Origin: Opitutia bacterium
Lineage (GTDB): Bacteria; Verrucomicrobiota; Verrucomicrobiia; Opitutales; UBA953
DNA length: 13,947 nt
Reading direction: 5' to 3'
NCBI GenBank assembly: GCA_947460445.1
Contig: CANHHS010000029.1
Span: 1 to 13,947, forward strand
Position 1 is the stretch's first letter. Each line of letters starts with the position of its first letter. Of this stretch, positions 7,860 to 13,947 are shown in pieces. Position numbers and translations under genes: made by a program. The notes under the pieces were generated by a model that was given only the letters and a program-made list of their open reading frames with translations, was not told the DNA's origin and did not search any database.

Positions 7860-9923
7860 ATGGAAAGTTCCCCTAAGGGCGACGCACCTTCCGCTGAAAC
7901 CAGCGTGCCGATTAAGCCCCTAACGCTCGCAGCTTCGATCGCCGCGCTCGGCGTTGTCTTCGGGGACATTGGCACCAGCCCCCTTTACGCACTCCGCGAG
8001 AGCTTCAAAGCTGCCTTTTTACACAGCGGCCCAGCAGCACCCTCCCCTGTCGTACCCATTCTCTCCCTGATCATCTGGAGCCTTATCCTCGTCGTTACCG
8101 TTAAGTACGTTATCTTGGTAATGGCAGCCAATGACGAAGGTGAAGGCGGCGTCATGACCCTTGTATCTTTGTCCAGCAAGACGCAGGAGACCGAAAACCC
8201 AGATTCCCCCAACAAAGCGCGCAATACGATGGTCGTGATTGGCCTGATTGCTGCCGGCTTACTGTATGGCGATGGCATTATCACACCGGCAATCTCGGTC
8301 TTATCAGCCATGGAAGGTCTCAAAGAGGCCAATTCACGACTACAAGGGAGCGTCATCGACCCGCACTTACTGAATGCTATCATTCCATGGTTAGCTATTT
8401 TCGTACTCATCCCGCTTTTTATTATTCAAAGAAAAGGGACATCTAAGGTCGGCGCGTATTTTGGTCCGATTACCTTAGCATGGTTTTTGAGCATCACTGG
8501 CTTTGGACTTCTTTCGCTTTACGAGAACTCGAGCACCATTCCAGCGCTACTCCACGCATTTAATCCGCTGAATGGATTCGGGCTATTCTTTACGACACCT
8601 GGCCTGGCGTTTGTGATTATCGGTGCCGTGTTTCTTGCTGTCACCGGCGCCGAGGCACTCTACGCCGACATGGGTCACTTTGGCGAAAAGCCCATTCGCA
8701 CAACCTGGCACCTCGTCGTCCTCCCTGCACTTATCGTAAACTACCTCGGCCAAGGAGCATGGGTGATGTCACATTCGGCAGACATTCAAGACCCCCTCTT
8801 TAATCCGTTCTTCAACATGGCACCGAACTGGGCACAGATCCCACTCGTCTGCTTAGCGACCTGTGCTGCCATTATCGCCTCACAAGCTCTCATCTCTGGC
8901 GCGTTCTCGATGACAACCCAGGCGATCCAATTGAAATATTTGCCGCGGATGCGCATCATTCACACTTCAGGTGAAGAATCAGGACAGGTCTATTTACCGT
9001 TCGTAAATTGGTTTCTCTTTATCGGCTGCGTTTACGCCGTCCTGCAATTCAGATCCTCCGAAGCCCTAGCCGGTGCTTACGGAATTGCGGTAAGCCTGAC
9101 CATGCTGGCAACAACACTGCTCTATGCGGAGTTCTTGCGCAAACGTAAGCACCTCGGCGGGGCTGCTTACATCTTGATGATTCCATTCATCTTACTCGAG
9201 TTGCTCTTTATCGCCGGAAACTTTCCCAAAATCCTGCAAGGGGGCTGGCTCCCACTCTTGGTGGGCGGGTTCGTCTTTATCTGCATGTATGTCTGGAACC
9301 GCGGGCGTACACTCATGCAGCGCAAATTCAAAGAGGGTGATCAAAAACAAATCTTTGATGTCTTTATGGATAGCATGGAGGACTCCTTCCACAAAGGGGC
9401 ACTCAAGCGCGTCCCGGGTGTCGCCGTATACATGGTCGGTAATACCGAGTCCGTACCCATGGCCCTCGCCCACAACTTAAAGCACAACAAAGTTGTCCAT
9501 GAGCACCTCATGATTTTGACCATCAAAATTGATGAGTACCGCGCCACAGTTCCCGCTGCCGAACGCGTTAACTTGATATACCGAGTGCCGAATCCTCCAG
9601 AGAAAGAGAGCAAGGCAACTGACCCATTCCCGCGCGTCATTAAAATTATTGGTAACTATGGCTTCCGAGAAAATGGTCAGATTGAGCCCGTACTGAGGGC
9701 AGCCTTCGAAGATCAGCAGATCGAATACAATACGATGAAGATAACATACTTCCTCAGTCGCGAAACAGTCGTGCGCAAAGAAAGCCATGTACCCGGGCTC
9801 AGCTTACCCAATGTTGAAGAGAAGATTTTTGAAGTTCTGAACCGCAATTCCCTCTCGGCGACGGCCTACTTTAACCTCCCGCCCGGTCGCGTCGTTGAGC
9901 TGGGTATGCAGGTTGAAATGTAG
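7860..9923 (+). CDS. kup: Low-affinity potassium transport protein Kup (K+/H+ symporter)
   Basis: Kup imports potassium together with protons through the inner membrane. The 687-residue protein is somewhat longer than the 622 residues of E. coli Kup, mainly through a longer N-terminus and extra loop residues. Hallmarks are VVFGDIGTSPLYALRESF at 32-49, NDEGEGG at 91-97 (NDNGEGG in many relatives), GDGIITPAISVLSAMEGL at 137-154, and TGAEALYADMGHFGEKPIR at 262-280. About twelve hydrophobic segments lie between residues 22 and 480, followed by a cytoplasmic domain of roughly 200 residues ending in PPGRVVELGMQVEM, the typical Kup C-terminus. The ATG at 7860 is certain because an in-frame TAG lies 15 bases upstream (7845-7847). 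No Shine-Dalgarno motif precedes it. It stands alone as a transcription unit or reads on into carA across 129 bases. Confidence 0.97.
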   Translation: MESSPKGDAPSAETSVPIKPLTLAASIAALGVVFGDIGTSPLYALRESFKAAFLHSGPAAPSPVVPILSLIIWSLILVVTVKYVILVMAANDEGEGGVMTLVSLSSKTQETENPDSPNKARNTMVVIGLIAAGLLYGDGIITPAISVLSAMEGLKEANSRLQGSVIDPHLLNAIIPWLAIFVLIPLFIIQRKGTSKVGAYFGPITLAWFLSITGFGLLSLYENSSTIPALLHAFNPLNGFGLFFTTPGLAFVIIGAVFLAVTGAEALYADMGHFGEKPIRTTWHLVVLPALIVNYLGQGAWVMSHSADIQDPLFNPFFNMAPNWAQIPLVCLATCAAIIASQALISGAFSMTTQAIQLKYLPRMRIIHTSGEESGQVYLPFVNWFLFIGCVYAVLQFRSSEALAGAYGIAVSLTMLATTLLYAEFLRKRKHLGGAAYILMIPFILLELLFIAGNFPKILQGGWLPLLVGGFVFICMYVWNRGRTLMQRKFKEGDQKQIFDVFMDSMEDSFHKGALKRVPGVAVYMVGNTESVPMALAHNLKHNKVVHEHLMILTIKIDEYRATVPAAERVNLIYRVPNPPEKESKATDPFPRVIKIIGNYGFRENGQIEPVLRAAFEDQQIEYNTMKITYFLSRETVVRKESHVPGLSLPNVEEKIFEVLNRNSLSATAYFNLPPGRVVELGMQVEM

Positions 9924-10052
9924 TCGTCGTCCCAGAAAGTTTTTAGGGACAGGGCGCCGAACCCGCATAAAATAAAGGGTCTAAAAATAAGTCGGCCGAA
10001 AATTGCTCTTTTTACTTCCATCTGAGGGCACATCCGCTTTCTCAATGGGCTC
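9924..10052. other. Intergenic stretch between kup and carA, with a weak hairpin
   Basis: These 129 bases hold GTCCC (9928-9932) and GGGAC (9946-9950), which can pair just after the kup stop, but no T-run follows, so termination here is uncertain. AT-rich runs such as TAAAAT near 9968-9973 resemble -10 boxes, but no -35 box stands at the right distance. A carA promoter is expected here but not identified. Confidence 0.25.
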
Positions 10053-11216
10053 ATGGCACATACCGCAATCCTCGCCCTTGAAGACGGAACAGTCTTTCGG
10101 GGGAGAGCTTTCGGGGCAGCCAAGACAGTGGTTGGTGAATCCGTCTTTAATACATCGATGTCGGGTTATCAGGAAATCCTGACTGACCCTTCATACTTCG
10201 GACAAATTGTGACGATGACAGCGCCGATGATTGGGAACTATGGCGTGAACGAAGATGATATGGAATCGAATGGGCCTAAAGCCGCCGGATTCGTCGTCCG
10301 CGAACTCTCTCCGCTCGTCTCGAACTGGCGCGCTACGACCGATCTTGGAAGTTGGTTAGCTAAACACGGCATTCCAGGAATCGAAGGGATTGATACGCGT
10401 ACATTAACGAAAAAACTGCGCGTCGCAGGTGTCATGAAGTCTTGTCTCTCCACAGAAGACATTACTGACGCCGAAGCTGTACGTCGTGCCCGGGAATGGA
10501 AAGGCCTCATTGGCGTCGACTTCGTTAAAGAAGTGACCTGTCGCACCCCTTACCAATTTACCGAGAAAACTCAGGATGACGGTCTTTTCACGGTTCCAGG
10601 AACAACCCTCTACAAAAGCAAACTTGCGCAAGGTAAACGCTACACCGTAGCGGCCTATGACTTTGGGGCTAAGACCTCAATCTTCCGCCGCCTCCGCCAT
10701 GCAGGGTTCGACGTCCATGTCTTCCCTGCAACGACCCCTGCTTCGGAAATTCGTAAGCTCAACCCTGACGGCGTCTTCCTTTCCAACGGACCTGGCGATC
10801 CTGCCGCCCTTGGCTACGCGCACACAGCCGTCGCTGACTTAATTAAAGATTATCCAGTTTTCGGAATCTGTCTAGGACACCAAATTATCACCCACGCAAT
10901 TGGTGCTTCGACTTACAAACTTAAGTTTGGTCACCGCGGCGGCAACCAACCGGTTAAGAATAGCGAGACAGATACGGTTTCCATCACTGCGCAAAATCAC
11001 GGCTTCGCATCAAAACCGGAAGAACTCACAAAATGTGGCGCCATCGTCACCGAACTAAACTTAAACGACAACACGGTGGCTGGCTTACGCTTAAAAGATA
11101 AACCCGTGTTCTCCGTACAATACCATCCGGAAGCCGGCCCTGGTCCGAACGACGCGGATAAACTTTTTGCAGCCTTCTACGACATCGTTGAAAAGCACGC
11201 GAAGGCGAAGAAGTAA
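10053..11216 (+). CDS. carA: Carbamoyl-phosphate synthase small (glutaminase) subunit CarA
   Basis: CarA hydrolyses glutamine and passes ammonia through a tunnel to CarB, which makes carbamoyl phosphate for arginine and pyrimidine synthesis in the cytoplasm. The 387-residue length is typical. The N-terminal CPSase small-chain domain (about 1-150) has the family blocks VFNTSMSGYQEILTDPSY at 31-48 and PMIGNYGVN at 58-66. The class I glutamine amidotransferase domain (about 197-385) has SNGPGDP at 244-250, the nucleophile Cys273 in GICLGHQ, and the His358 and Glu360 of the catalytic triad in YHPEAGPGPND. The ATG at 10053 is the start; another ATG at 10045 is out of frame. No Shine-Dalgarno motif lies at normal distance. 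carB is not within the window, so the two subunit genes are not adjacent on this side. Confidence 0.97.
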   Translation: MAHTAILALEDGTVFRGRAFGAAKTVVGESVFNTSMSGYQEILTDPSYFGQIVTMTAPMIGNYGVNEDDMESNGPKAAGFVVRELSPLVSNWRATTDLGSWLAKHGIPGIEGIDTRTLTKKLRVAGVMKSCLSTEDITDAEAVRRAREWKGLIGVDFVKEVTCRTPYQFTEKTQDDGLFTVPGTTLYKSKLAQGKRYTVAAYDFGAKTSIFRRLRHAGFDVHVFPATTPASEIRKLNPDGVFLSNGPGDPAALGYAHTAVADLIKDYPVFGICLGHQIITHAIGASTYKLKFGHRGGNQPVKNSETDTVSITAQNHGFASKPEELTKCGAIVTELNLNDNTVAGLRLKDKPVFSVQYHPEAGPGPNDADKLFAAFYDIVEKHAKAKK

Positions 11217-11236
11217 GCCAAAGGCTAAGTCACAAA

Positions 11237-11264
11237 GGTAAGGACAGGTCCGTTCGCCCTTACC
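11237..11264 (+). terminator. Possible weak terminator hairpin after carA
   Basis: GGTAAGG at 11237-11243 pairs perfectly with CCTTACC at 11258-11264 around a 14-base loop, starting 21 bases after the carA stop. There is no T-tract after the stem, so it is not a standard intrinsic terminator; it may be a transcript-end stabiliser or chance. Confidence 0.25.
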
Positions 11265-11323
11265 CTGCGCCTGGCGTAATTCTATCCTTTAGCCCGCAAG
11301 GCTTTACCCCCTAGTGTCTGCGC

Positions 11324-11752
11324 ATGCTCACCTGCCGTAAAGTCTACGCAGACATTCCCTTTGCCCACCGACAACACCGGCATAGCGGACATTGTGCACA
11401 TATTCACGGACACAGTTGGAGCCTAAGCCTCACCTTTGCCTGTAAAGAACTCGACCGGCATGGCTTCGTTGTCGATTTCGGCGGTCTTGGTTTCATCCGT
11501 GAATGGATCGATCAAAACCTTGATCATGCGTGCGTCGTCGGTGCAGATGATCCTGAACTCAGTTGGCTAAAGTCTAAAAACGGTAGCGTTTTCAAATTGC
11601 TCGTCATCGAGAACGCATCCGCCGAGGGCATCGCACGCCACCTGCACGCTCAACTCGATCCACTCGTACGAGCCAAAACGGACGGCCGTGGCTGGATTGC
11701 TGAGATTGAGTTACATGAAGATAGTCGTAACTCCGTGCGCTTTGTGCCGTGA
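11324..11752 (+). CDS. queD: 6-carboxy-5,6,7,8-tetrahydropterin synthase QueD
   Basis: QueD converts 7,8-dihydroneopterin triphosphate to 6-carboxytetrahydropterin, the first committed step of preQ0 and queuosine synthesis. The zinc ligands His15, His28 and His30 are present, with the catalytic Cys24 in CAHIHGHSW. FVVDFGGL at 48-55, LDH at 66-68, the substrate-binding Glu101 in ASAEG and Glu132 near the C-terminus also fit. At 142 residues it is longer than the roughly 120 of the E. coli enzyme because of a longer segment between LDH and ASAEG (about 69-97), as in one common QueD subfamily. The ATG at 11324 has no Shine-Dalgarno motif. The stop overlaps the queE start by 4 bases (GTGA), pointing to one transcript and coupled translation. 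The PTPS family also holds sepiapterin-type enzymes, but the queE partner settles the role. Confidence 0.94.
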   Translation: MLTCRKVYADIPFAHRQHRHSGHCAHIHGHSWSLSLTFACKELDRHGFVVDFGGLGFIREWIDQNLDHACVVGADDPELSWLKSKNGSVFKLLVIENASAEGIARHLHAQLDPLVRAKTDGRGWIAEIELHEDSRNSVRFVP

Positions 11753-12426
11753 TTTATCCTGTCAACGAGACCTTCTTAAGTTGGCAAGGCGAAGGTATCC
11801 ACCTCGGACGAAAAGCGTTCTTCATTCGCCTACAAGGTTGCCCAGTTCGCTGCACATGGTGCGACTCTGCTTCGACCTGGCACCCCAACCATGTACCCAA
11901 GGACATTCGTAAACTCTCAGCCGATGCACTCGCCGCAGAAGCTGCCGCTGCTCAACCCGAATTTGTCGTCATCACCGGCGGTGAACCTTGCATCCACGAT
12001 TTAAATGCACTGATTGCAGCACTCAATAAAGTTAAGCTGCCCGCGCACCTCGAAACCTGCGGAGCCTACCCAGTTGCTGCGGGCTTTGCCTGGGTAACGG
12101 TAAGTCCTAAATGGAATAAACCCCCGATTGCCGAAGCCCTTGCGCAGGCTAATGAATTAAAAGTTATCGTGGAAGACGCCGAGTCGATTGGGAAGTGGCT
12201 GGCGACTTTAGGCGGCGTTTGGCCATGTCCAACGGTCTGGCTTCACCCTGAATGGTCACAACGTGCGAACCCAGCCGTACTCCGGGCAATTACCGATGCC
12301 GTTAAGACTTTCGGGGCGCCGTTGCGCGCAGGCTGGCAGATGCATAAACCTTACGCAGCGGACTCCCTGGACACACGCTCACGTCCACCCGCGCCTCTCG
12401 GCGGAGAGGCGAGCCAAGGTTACTAA
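11749..12426 (+). CDS. queE: 7-carboxy-7-deazaguanine synthase QueE (radical SAM)
   Basis: QueE rearranges 6-carboxytetrahydropterin into 7-carboxy-7-deazaguanine with S-adenosylmethionine and a 4Fe-4S cluster. The cluster cysteines are Cys31, Cys35 and Cys38 in CPVRCTWCDS, and the SAM-binding ITGGEPCIHD lies at 75-84. The N-terminal NETFLSWQGEG at 6-16 is the substrate-side sequence typical of QueE, and the 225-residue length is normal. WQMHKPYAAD at 196-205 matches the C-terminal part of the family; the last 20 residues (RSRPPAPLGGEASQGY at the end) are Pro/Gly-rich, and their DNA contains a perfect 8-bp hairpin. The start is the GTG at 11749, inside the end of queD, since MIYPVNETFLSWQGEG fits the family N-terminus. 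It ends 10 bases from the end of the oppositely oriented queC. Confidence 0.95.
   Translation: MIYPVNETFLSWQGEGIHLGRKAFFIRLQGCPVRCTWCDSASTWHPNHVPKDIRKLSADALAAEAAAAQPEFVVITGGEPCIHDLNALIAALNKVKLPAHLETCGAYPVAAGFAWVTVSPKWNKPPIAEALAQANELKVIVEDAESIGKWLATLGGVWPCPTVWLHPEWSQRANPAVLRAITDAVKTFGAPLRAGWQMHKPYAADSLDTRSRPPAPLGGEASQGY
12392..12411. terminator. Perfect hairpin at the queE/queC convergent ends, candidate bidirectional terminator
   Basis: CGCCTCTC at 12392-12399 pairs with GAGAGGCG at 12404-12411 around a GGCG loop. The GC-rich 8-bp stem lies in the last codons of queE and 26 bases beyond the queC stop on the other strand, so it could end or protect both transcripts. No T-tract follows on either strand, which argues against a standard intrinsic terminator. 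It also codes for the PPAPLGGEA part of QueE. Confidence 0.35.
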
Positions 12427-12436
12427 TTAAGTACCG

Positions 12437-13096
12437 TTAAGCGATGTAGTCTGTTGGGTCCTTCACGCCAGCTTTCGTAAAAGCTTCGCGCCGTTCAACA
12501 CAGGTACCACAACGTCCACAGTGACGGTCACCGCCGACATAACACGACCACGTCAGGTGCAGAGGTGCTTTTAATTCAACGCCGCGCCGGACAATTCTCG
12601 ACTTATCCCAATCCACAAATGGACGCTCCAGTCGCACGGAGTGCCAATCACAGAGACTTAAAGCCTTATCCATGGCCGCAGCGAATTCTGGCCGACAGTC
12701 CGGGTAAATTGCGTGATCACCGCCATGGGCACCGTAAACAATACTCTCAGCCTTGGTCGCAACGGCCCAACTCCCTGCCATCGCCAAGAGCAGCATATTA
12801 CGATTTGGGACAACCGTGGCCTTCATCGACTCCGCTTCATAATGACCTTCGGGTACGTTCTGGGTGGCATCGGTTAACGCATTCACGCCCATTAAATCGG
12901 CAACCGAACGAAGGTCTGCCACTTTATGCTCAATGCCGTAATGAGCGACCACAGCACGAGCTGAATCAATTTCACGACGATGGCGTTGGCCGTAATCAAT
13001 CGTGAGTGCACGCACCGTACGTCCCTCCGACATTAAATGCGCGAGTAAGACAGTGGAATCAATGCCACCCGATAGAATGAGTACGCTGCTGGCCAC
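12437..13096 (-). CDS. queC: 7-cyano-7-deazaguanine (preQ0) synthase QueC
   Basis: QueC uses ATP and ammonia to turn 7-carboxy-7-deazaguanine into preQ0, the step after QueE. The PP-loop ATP site SGGIDST lies at 9-15, PNRN at 97-100, and YGAHGGDHAIYPDCRPEF at 121-138 is the family's substrate region. Four zinc-binding cysteines close the protein: Cys185, Cys193, Cys196 and Cys199. The 219-residue length is normal. The start is a GTG at 13096-13094, which puts the P-loop at the usual distance from the N-terminus; there is no Shine-Dalgarno motif. The gene is on the opposite strand to queD-queE and so needs its own promoter or read-through from the ADP-ribosylglycohydrolase gene 84 bases upstream. 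Confidence 0.96.
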   Translation of the reverse strand: MASSVLILSGGIDSTVLLAHLMSEGRTVRALTIDYGQRHRREIDSARAVVAHYGIEHKVADLRSVADLMGVNALTDATQNVPEGHYEAESMKATVVPNRNMLLLAMAGSWAVATKAESIVYGAHGGDHAIYPDCRPEFAAAMDKALSLCDWHSVRLERPFVDWDKSRIVRRGVELKAPLHLTWSCYVGGDRHCGRCGTCVERREAFTKAGVKDPTDYIA

Positions 13097-13129
13097 AGGA
13101 CGTGAAGTAAGCGACGAATGACTTGGGAC

Positions 13130-13171
13130 TAAAGACTAAACGAGCGACACCTCGACGGCCGTAAGTCTTTA
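13130..13171. repeat. Inverted repeat TAAAGACT / AGTCTTTA between queC and the ADP-ribosylglycohydrolase gene
   Basis: TAAAGACT at 13130-13137 is the exact reverse complement of AGTCTTTA at 13164-13171, and a smaller CGAG (13141-13144) / CTCG (13151-13154) pair lies inside. GACTAAA is also present twice in tandem at 13127-13140. On the - strand the structure starts 9 bases after the upstream gene's stop and ends 34 bases before the queC start, so it may act as an attenuator, weak terminator or operator. The stem is AT-rich and no T-tract follows. Confidence 0.3.
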
Positions 13172-13180
13172 ACTTCAGCC

Positions 13181-13947
13181 TCAAGCAGTCCCAAAGCGTG
13201 CTTCAAACTCCCTAACCGTAACATCCAAGCCAGGGTAACAACGACCGGCTATTGCTAGCGATTCATCTCTAATCGCCTTCGGAATACCCCAGAGCGCTTG
13301 GCTAACTGAACCCGTAATCGCCCCGAGCGTATCGGCGTCACCACGAATCGAGACTGCAAAGCGGATCGCAGACTCAAAGTCTTTTGTACCGACGGCAATC
13401 GCCATGCATTCCGGGACACACCCTTGGCACCTTTCGTTATAAACATGCGTCCGACGGATCACATCCAAGTTCGGCAATGGACCGTAGTATTTTTCCGCCA
13501 TCAACCGTACGGCCTGCGGATCACGCGTCTTCCGCGCAACCCATGTACATGCAGCCGTGCACAGCGCACCTTTGATGCCCTCGGGATGACTATGCGAAGG
13601 CAGAGCACTCAATCTAGCATGCTCGAGCACATCCTCTAAATCATCAAATGCCCATGCAATCGGTGCCACGCGCATCGCCGATCCATTTCCGTAAGAATCA
13701 CGATTTTCCACGCCACCCTCTCTAACCCACTCAGCAAACCCATAACCAAAAGCTGCGCTGAGAGGAACGCGGTGTTGGTTTTTTTCATAAAGGGCGACCG
13801 ATTCGACCAGATACGGGCGGTAATTCTTATCCCCCTTAAGCAGGGCCTGTGCGATTACCCACGTCAGCAGTGAATCGTCCGTCGGCGATGAACGGCCAAC
13901 AAATAATTTGAAGTCAGAACGGTCATTGCCGCTGAATTCATGAACCG
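13181..13947 (-). CDS. ADP-ribosylglycohydrolase family protein, 5' truncated by the window edge
   Basis: Members of this family remove ADP-ribose from proteins or small molecules using a two-magnesium centre. 254 residues are visible, and the frame is open to the right edge; the GTG at 13711 is internal because FAEWVREGG precedes it in frame. Family marks in visible numbering are RSSPTDDS at 18-25 with the metal-binding Thr22-Asp23-Asp24, GNGSAMR at 86-92, SHSHPEGIKGA at 117-127, CQGCVPE at 173-179, and SIRGDADTLGAITGS at 199-213 with the second metal-binding Asp/Asp/Thr set. The stretch before TDDS resembles the family N-terminal region, so only about 15-25 residues are probably missing. 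The metal ligands are intact, so it should be active; the substrate (arginine, dinitrogenase reductase, ADP-ribosylated nucleic acid or other) cannot be read from the sequence. It lies upstream of queC on the same strand, 84 bases away. Confidence 0.9.
   Translation of the reverse strand, partial: VHEFSGNDRSDFKLFVGRSSPTDDSLLTWVIAQALLKGDKNYRPYLVESVALYEKNQHRVPLSAAFGYGFAEWVREGGVENRDSYGNGSAMRVAPIAWAFDDLEDVLEHARLSALPSHSHPEGIKGALCTAACTWVARKTRDPQAVRLMAEKYYGPLPNLDVIRRTHVYNERCQGCVPECMAIAVGTKDFESAIRFAVSIRGDADTLGAITGSVSQALWGIPKAIRDESLAIAGRCYPGLDVTVREFEARFGTA

Noticed and set aside
9341..9788. Open stretches on the - strand inside kup
   Set aside because: They lie wholly within the conserved C-terminal domain of Kup and show no domain or signal of their own.
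13097..13180. preQ1 riboswitch before queC
   Set aside because: The repeat here does not show the compact hairpin plus A-rich tail of preQ1-I or the layout of preQ1-II.
13181..13711. GTG at 13711 as the start of the ADP-ribosylglycohydrolase gene
   Set aside because: The in-frame sequence to the right encodes the conserved RSSPTDDS metal-binding motif, so the gene continues past the edge.
1..13947. CRISPR arrays, tRNA or rRNA genes, insertion sequences or phage genes
   Set aside because: No spaced direct repeats, cloverleaf-like segment, transposase, integrase or structural phage gene was seen; the space is almost fully taken by named genes.

Overview
The window looks like chromosomal DNA from a Verrucomicrobiota bacterium, probably of the Opitutia/Opitutaceae side. 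The main pointer is the first gene, whose C-terminal half matches my memory of the Verru_Chthon cassette protein A family, a group named from Verrucomicrobium and Chthoniobacter. A fused SecDF downstream of YajC and an apparent lack of Shine-Dalgarno sequences fit this but do not prove it. GC content is moderate by eye. I see no insertion sequence, phage, CRISPR array, tRNA or rRNA, and no gene-free stretch longer than about 130 bases.

Layout. Bases 1-2834 (+ strand) hold the 3' part of a very large Verru_Chthon A-like protein and, overlapping its stop by one base, a small secreted protein of unknown function. From 7730 leftwards to 2803 (- strand) runs a compact yajC-secDF-recJ transcription unit with gaps of 20 and 6 bases; the end of recJ overlaps the end of the unknown secreted-protein gene by 32 bases, tail to tail. 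Diverging from yajC is kup, a potassium/proton symporter (7860-9923, +). Then come carA (10053-11216, +) and the translationally coupled pair queD-queE (11324-12426, +). queC (12437-13096, -) faces queE with only 10 bases between them. A 5'-truncated ADP-ribosylglycohydrolase-family gene (13181-13947, -) runs off the right edge.

How the genes work together. YajC and SecDF are the accessory part of the Sec translocon and would help export proteins such as the signal-peptide-bearing product at 2097-2834. QueD, QueE and QueC are three consecutive enzymes that make preQ0, the precursor of queuosine and other 7-deazaguanines; the GTP cyclohydrolase before them and QueF/Tgt after them are not here. 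CarA makes ammonia for carbamoyl phosphate; its partner carB is not in the window.

Most of the window is ordinary housekeeping DNA. The parts worth a second look are the Verru_Chthon A gene with its coupled secreted partner, the enlarged SecD portion of SecDF, the absence of Shine-Dalgarno motifs at all nine visible starts, and several perfect inverted repeats between or at the ends of genes.
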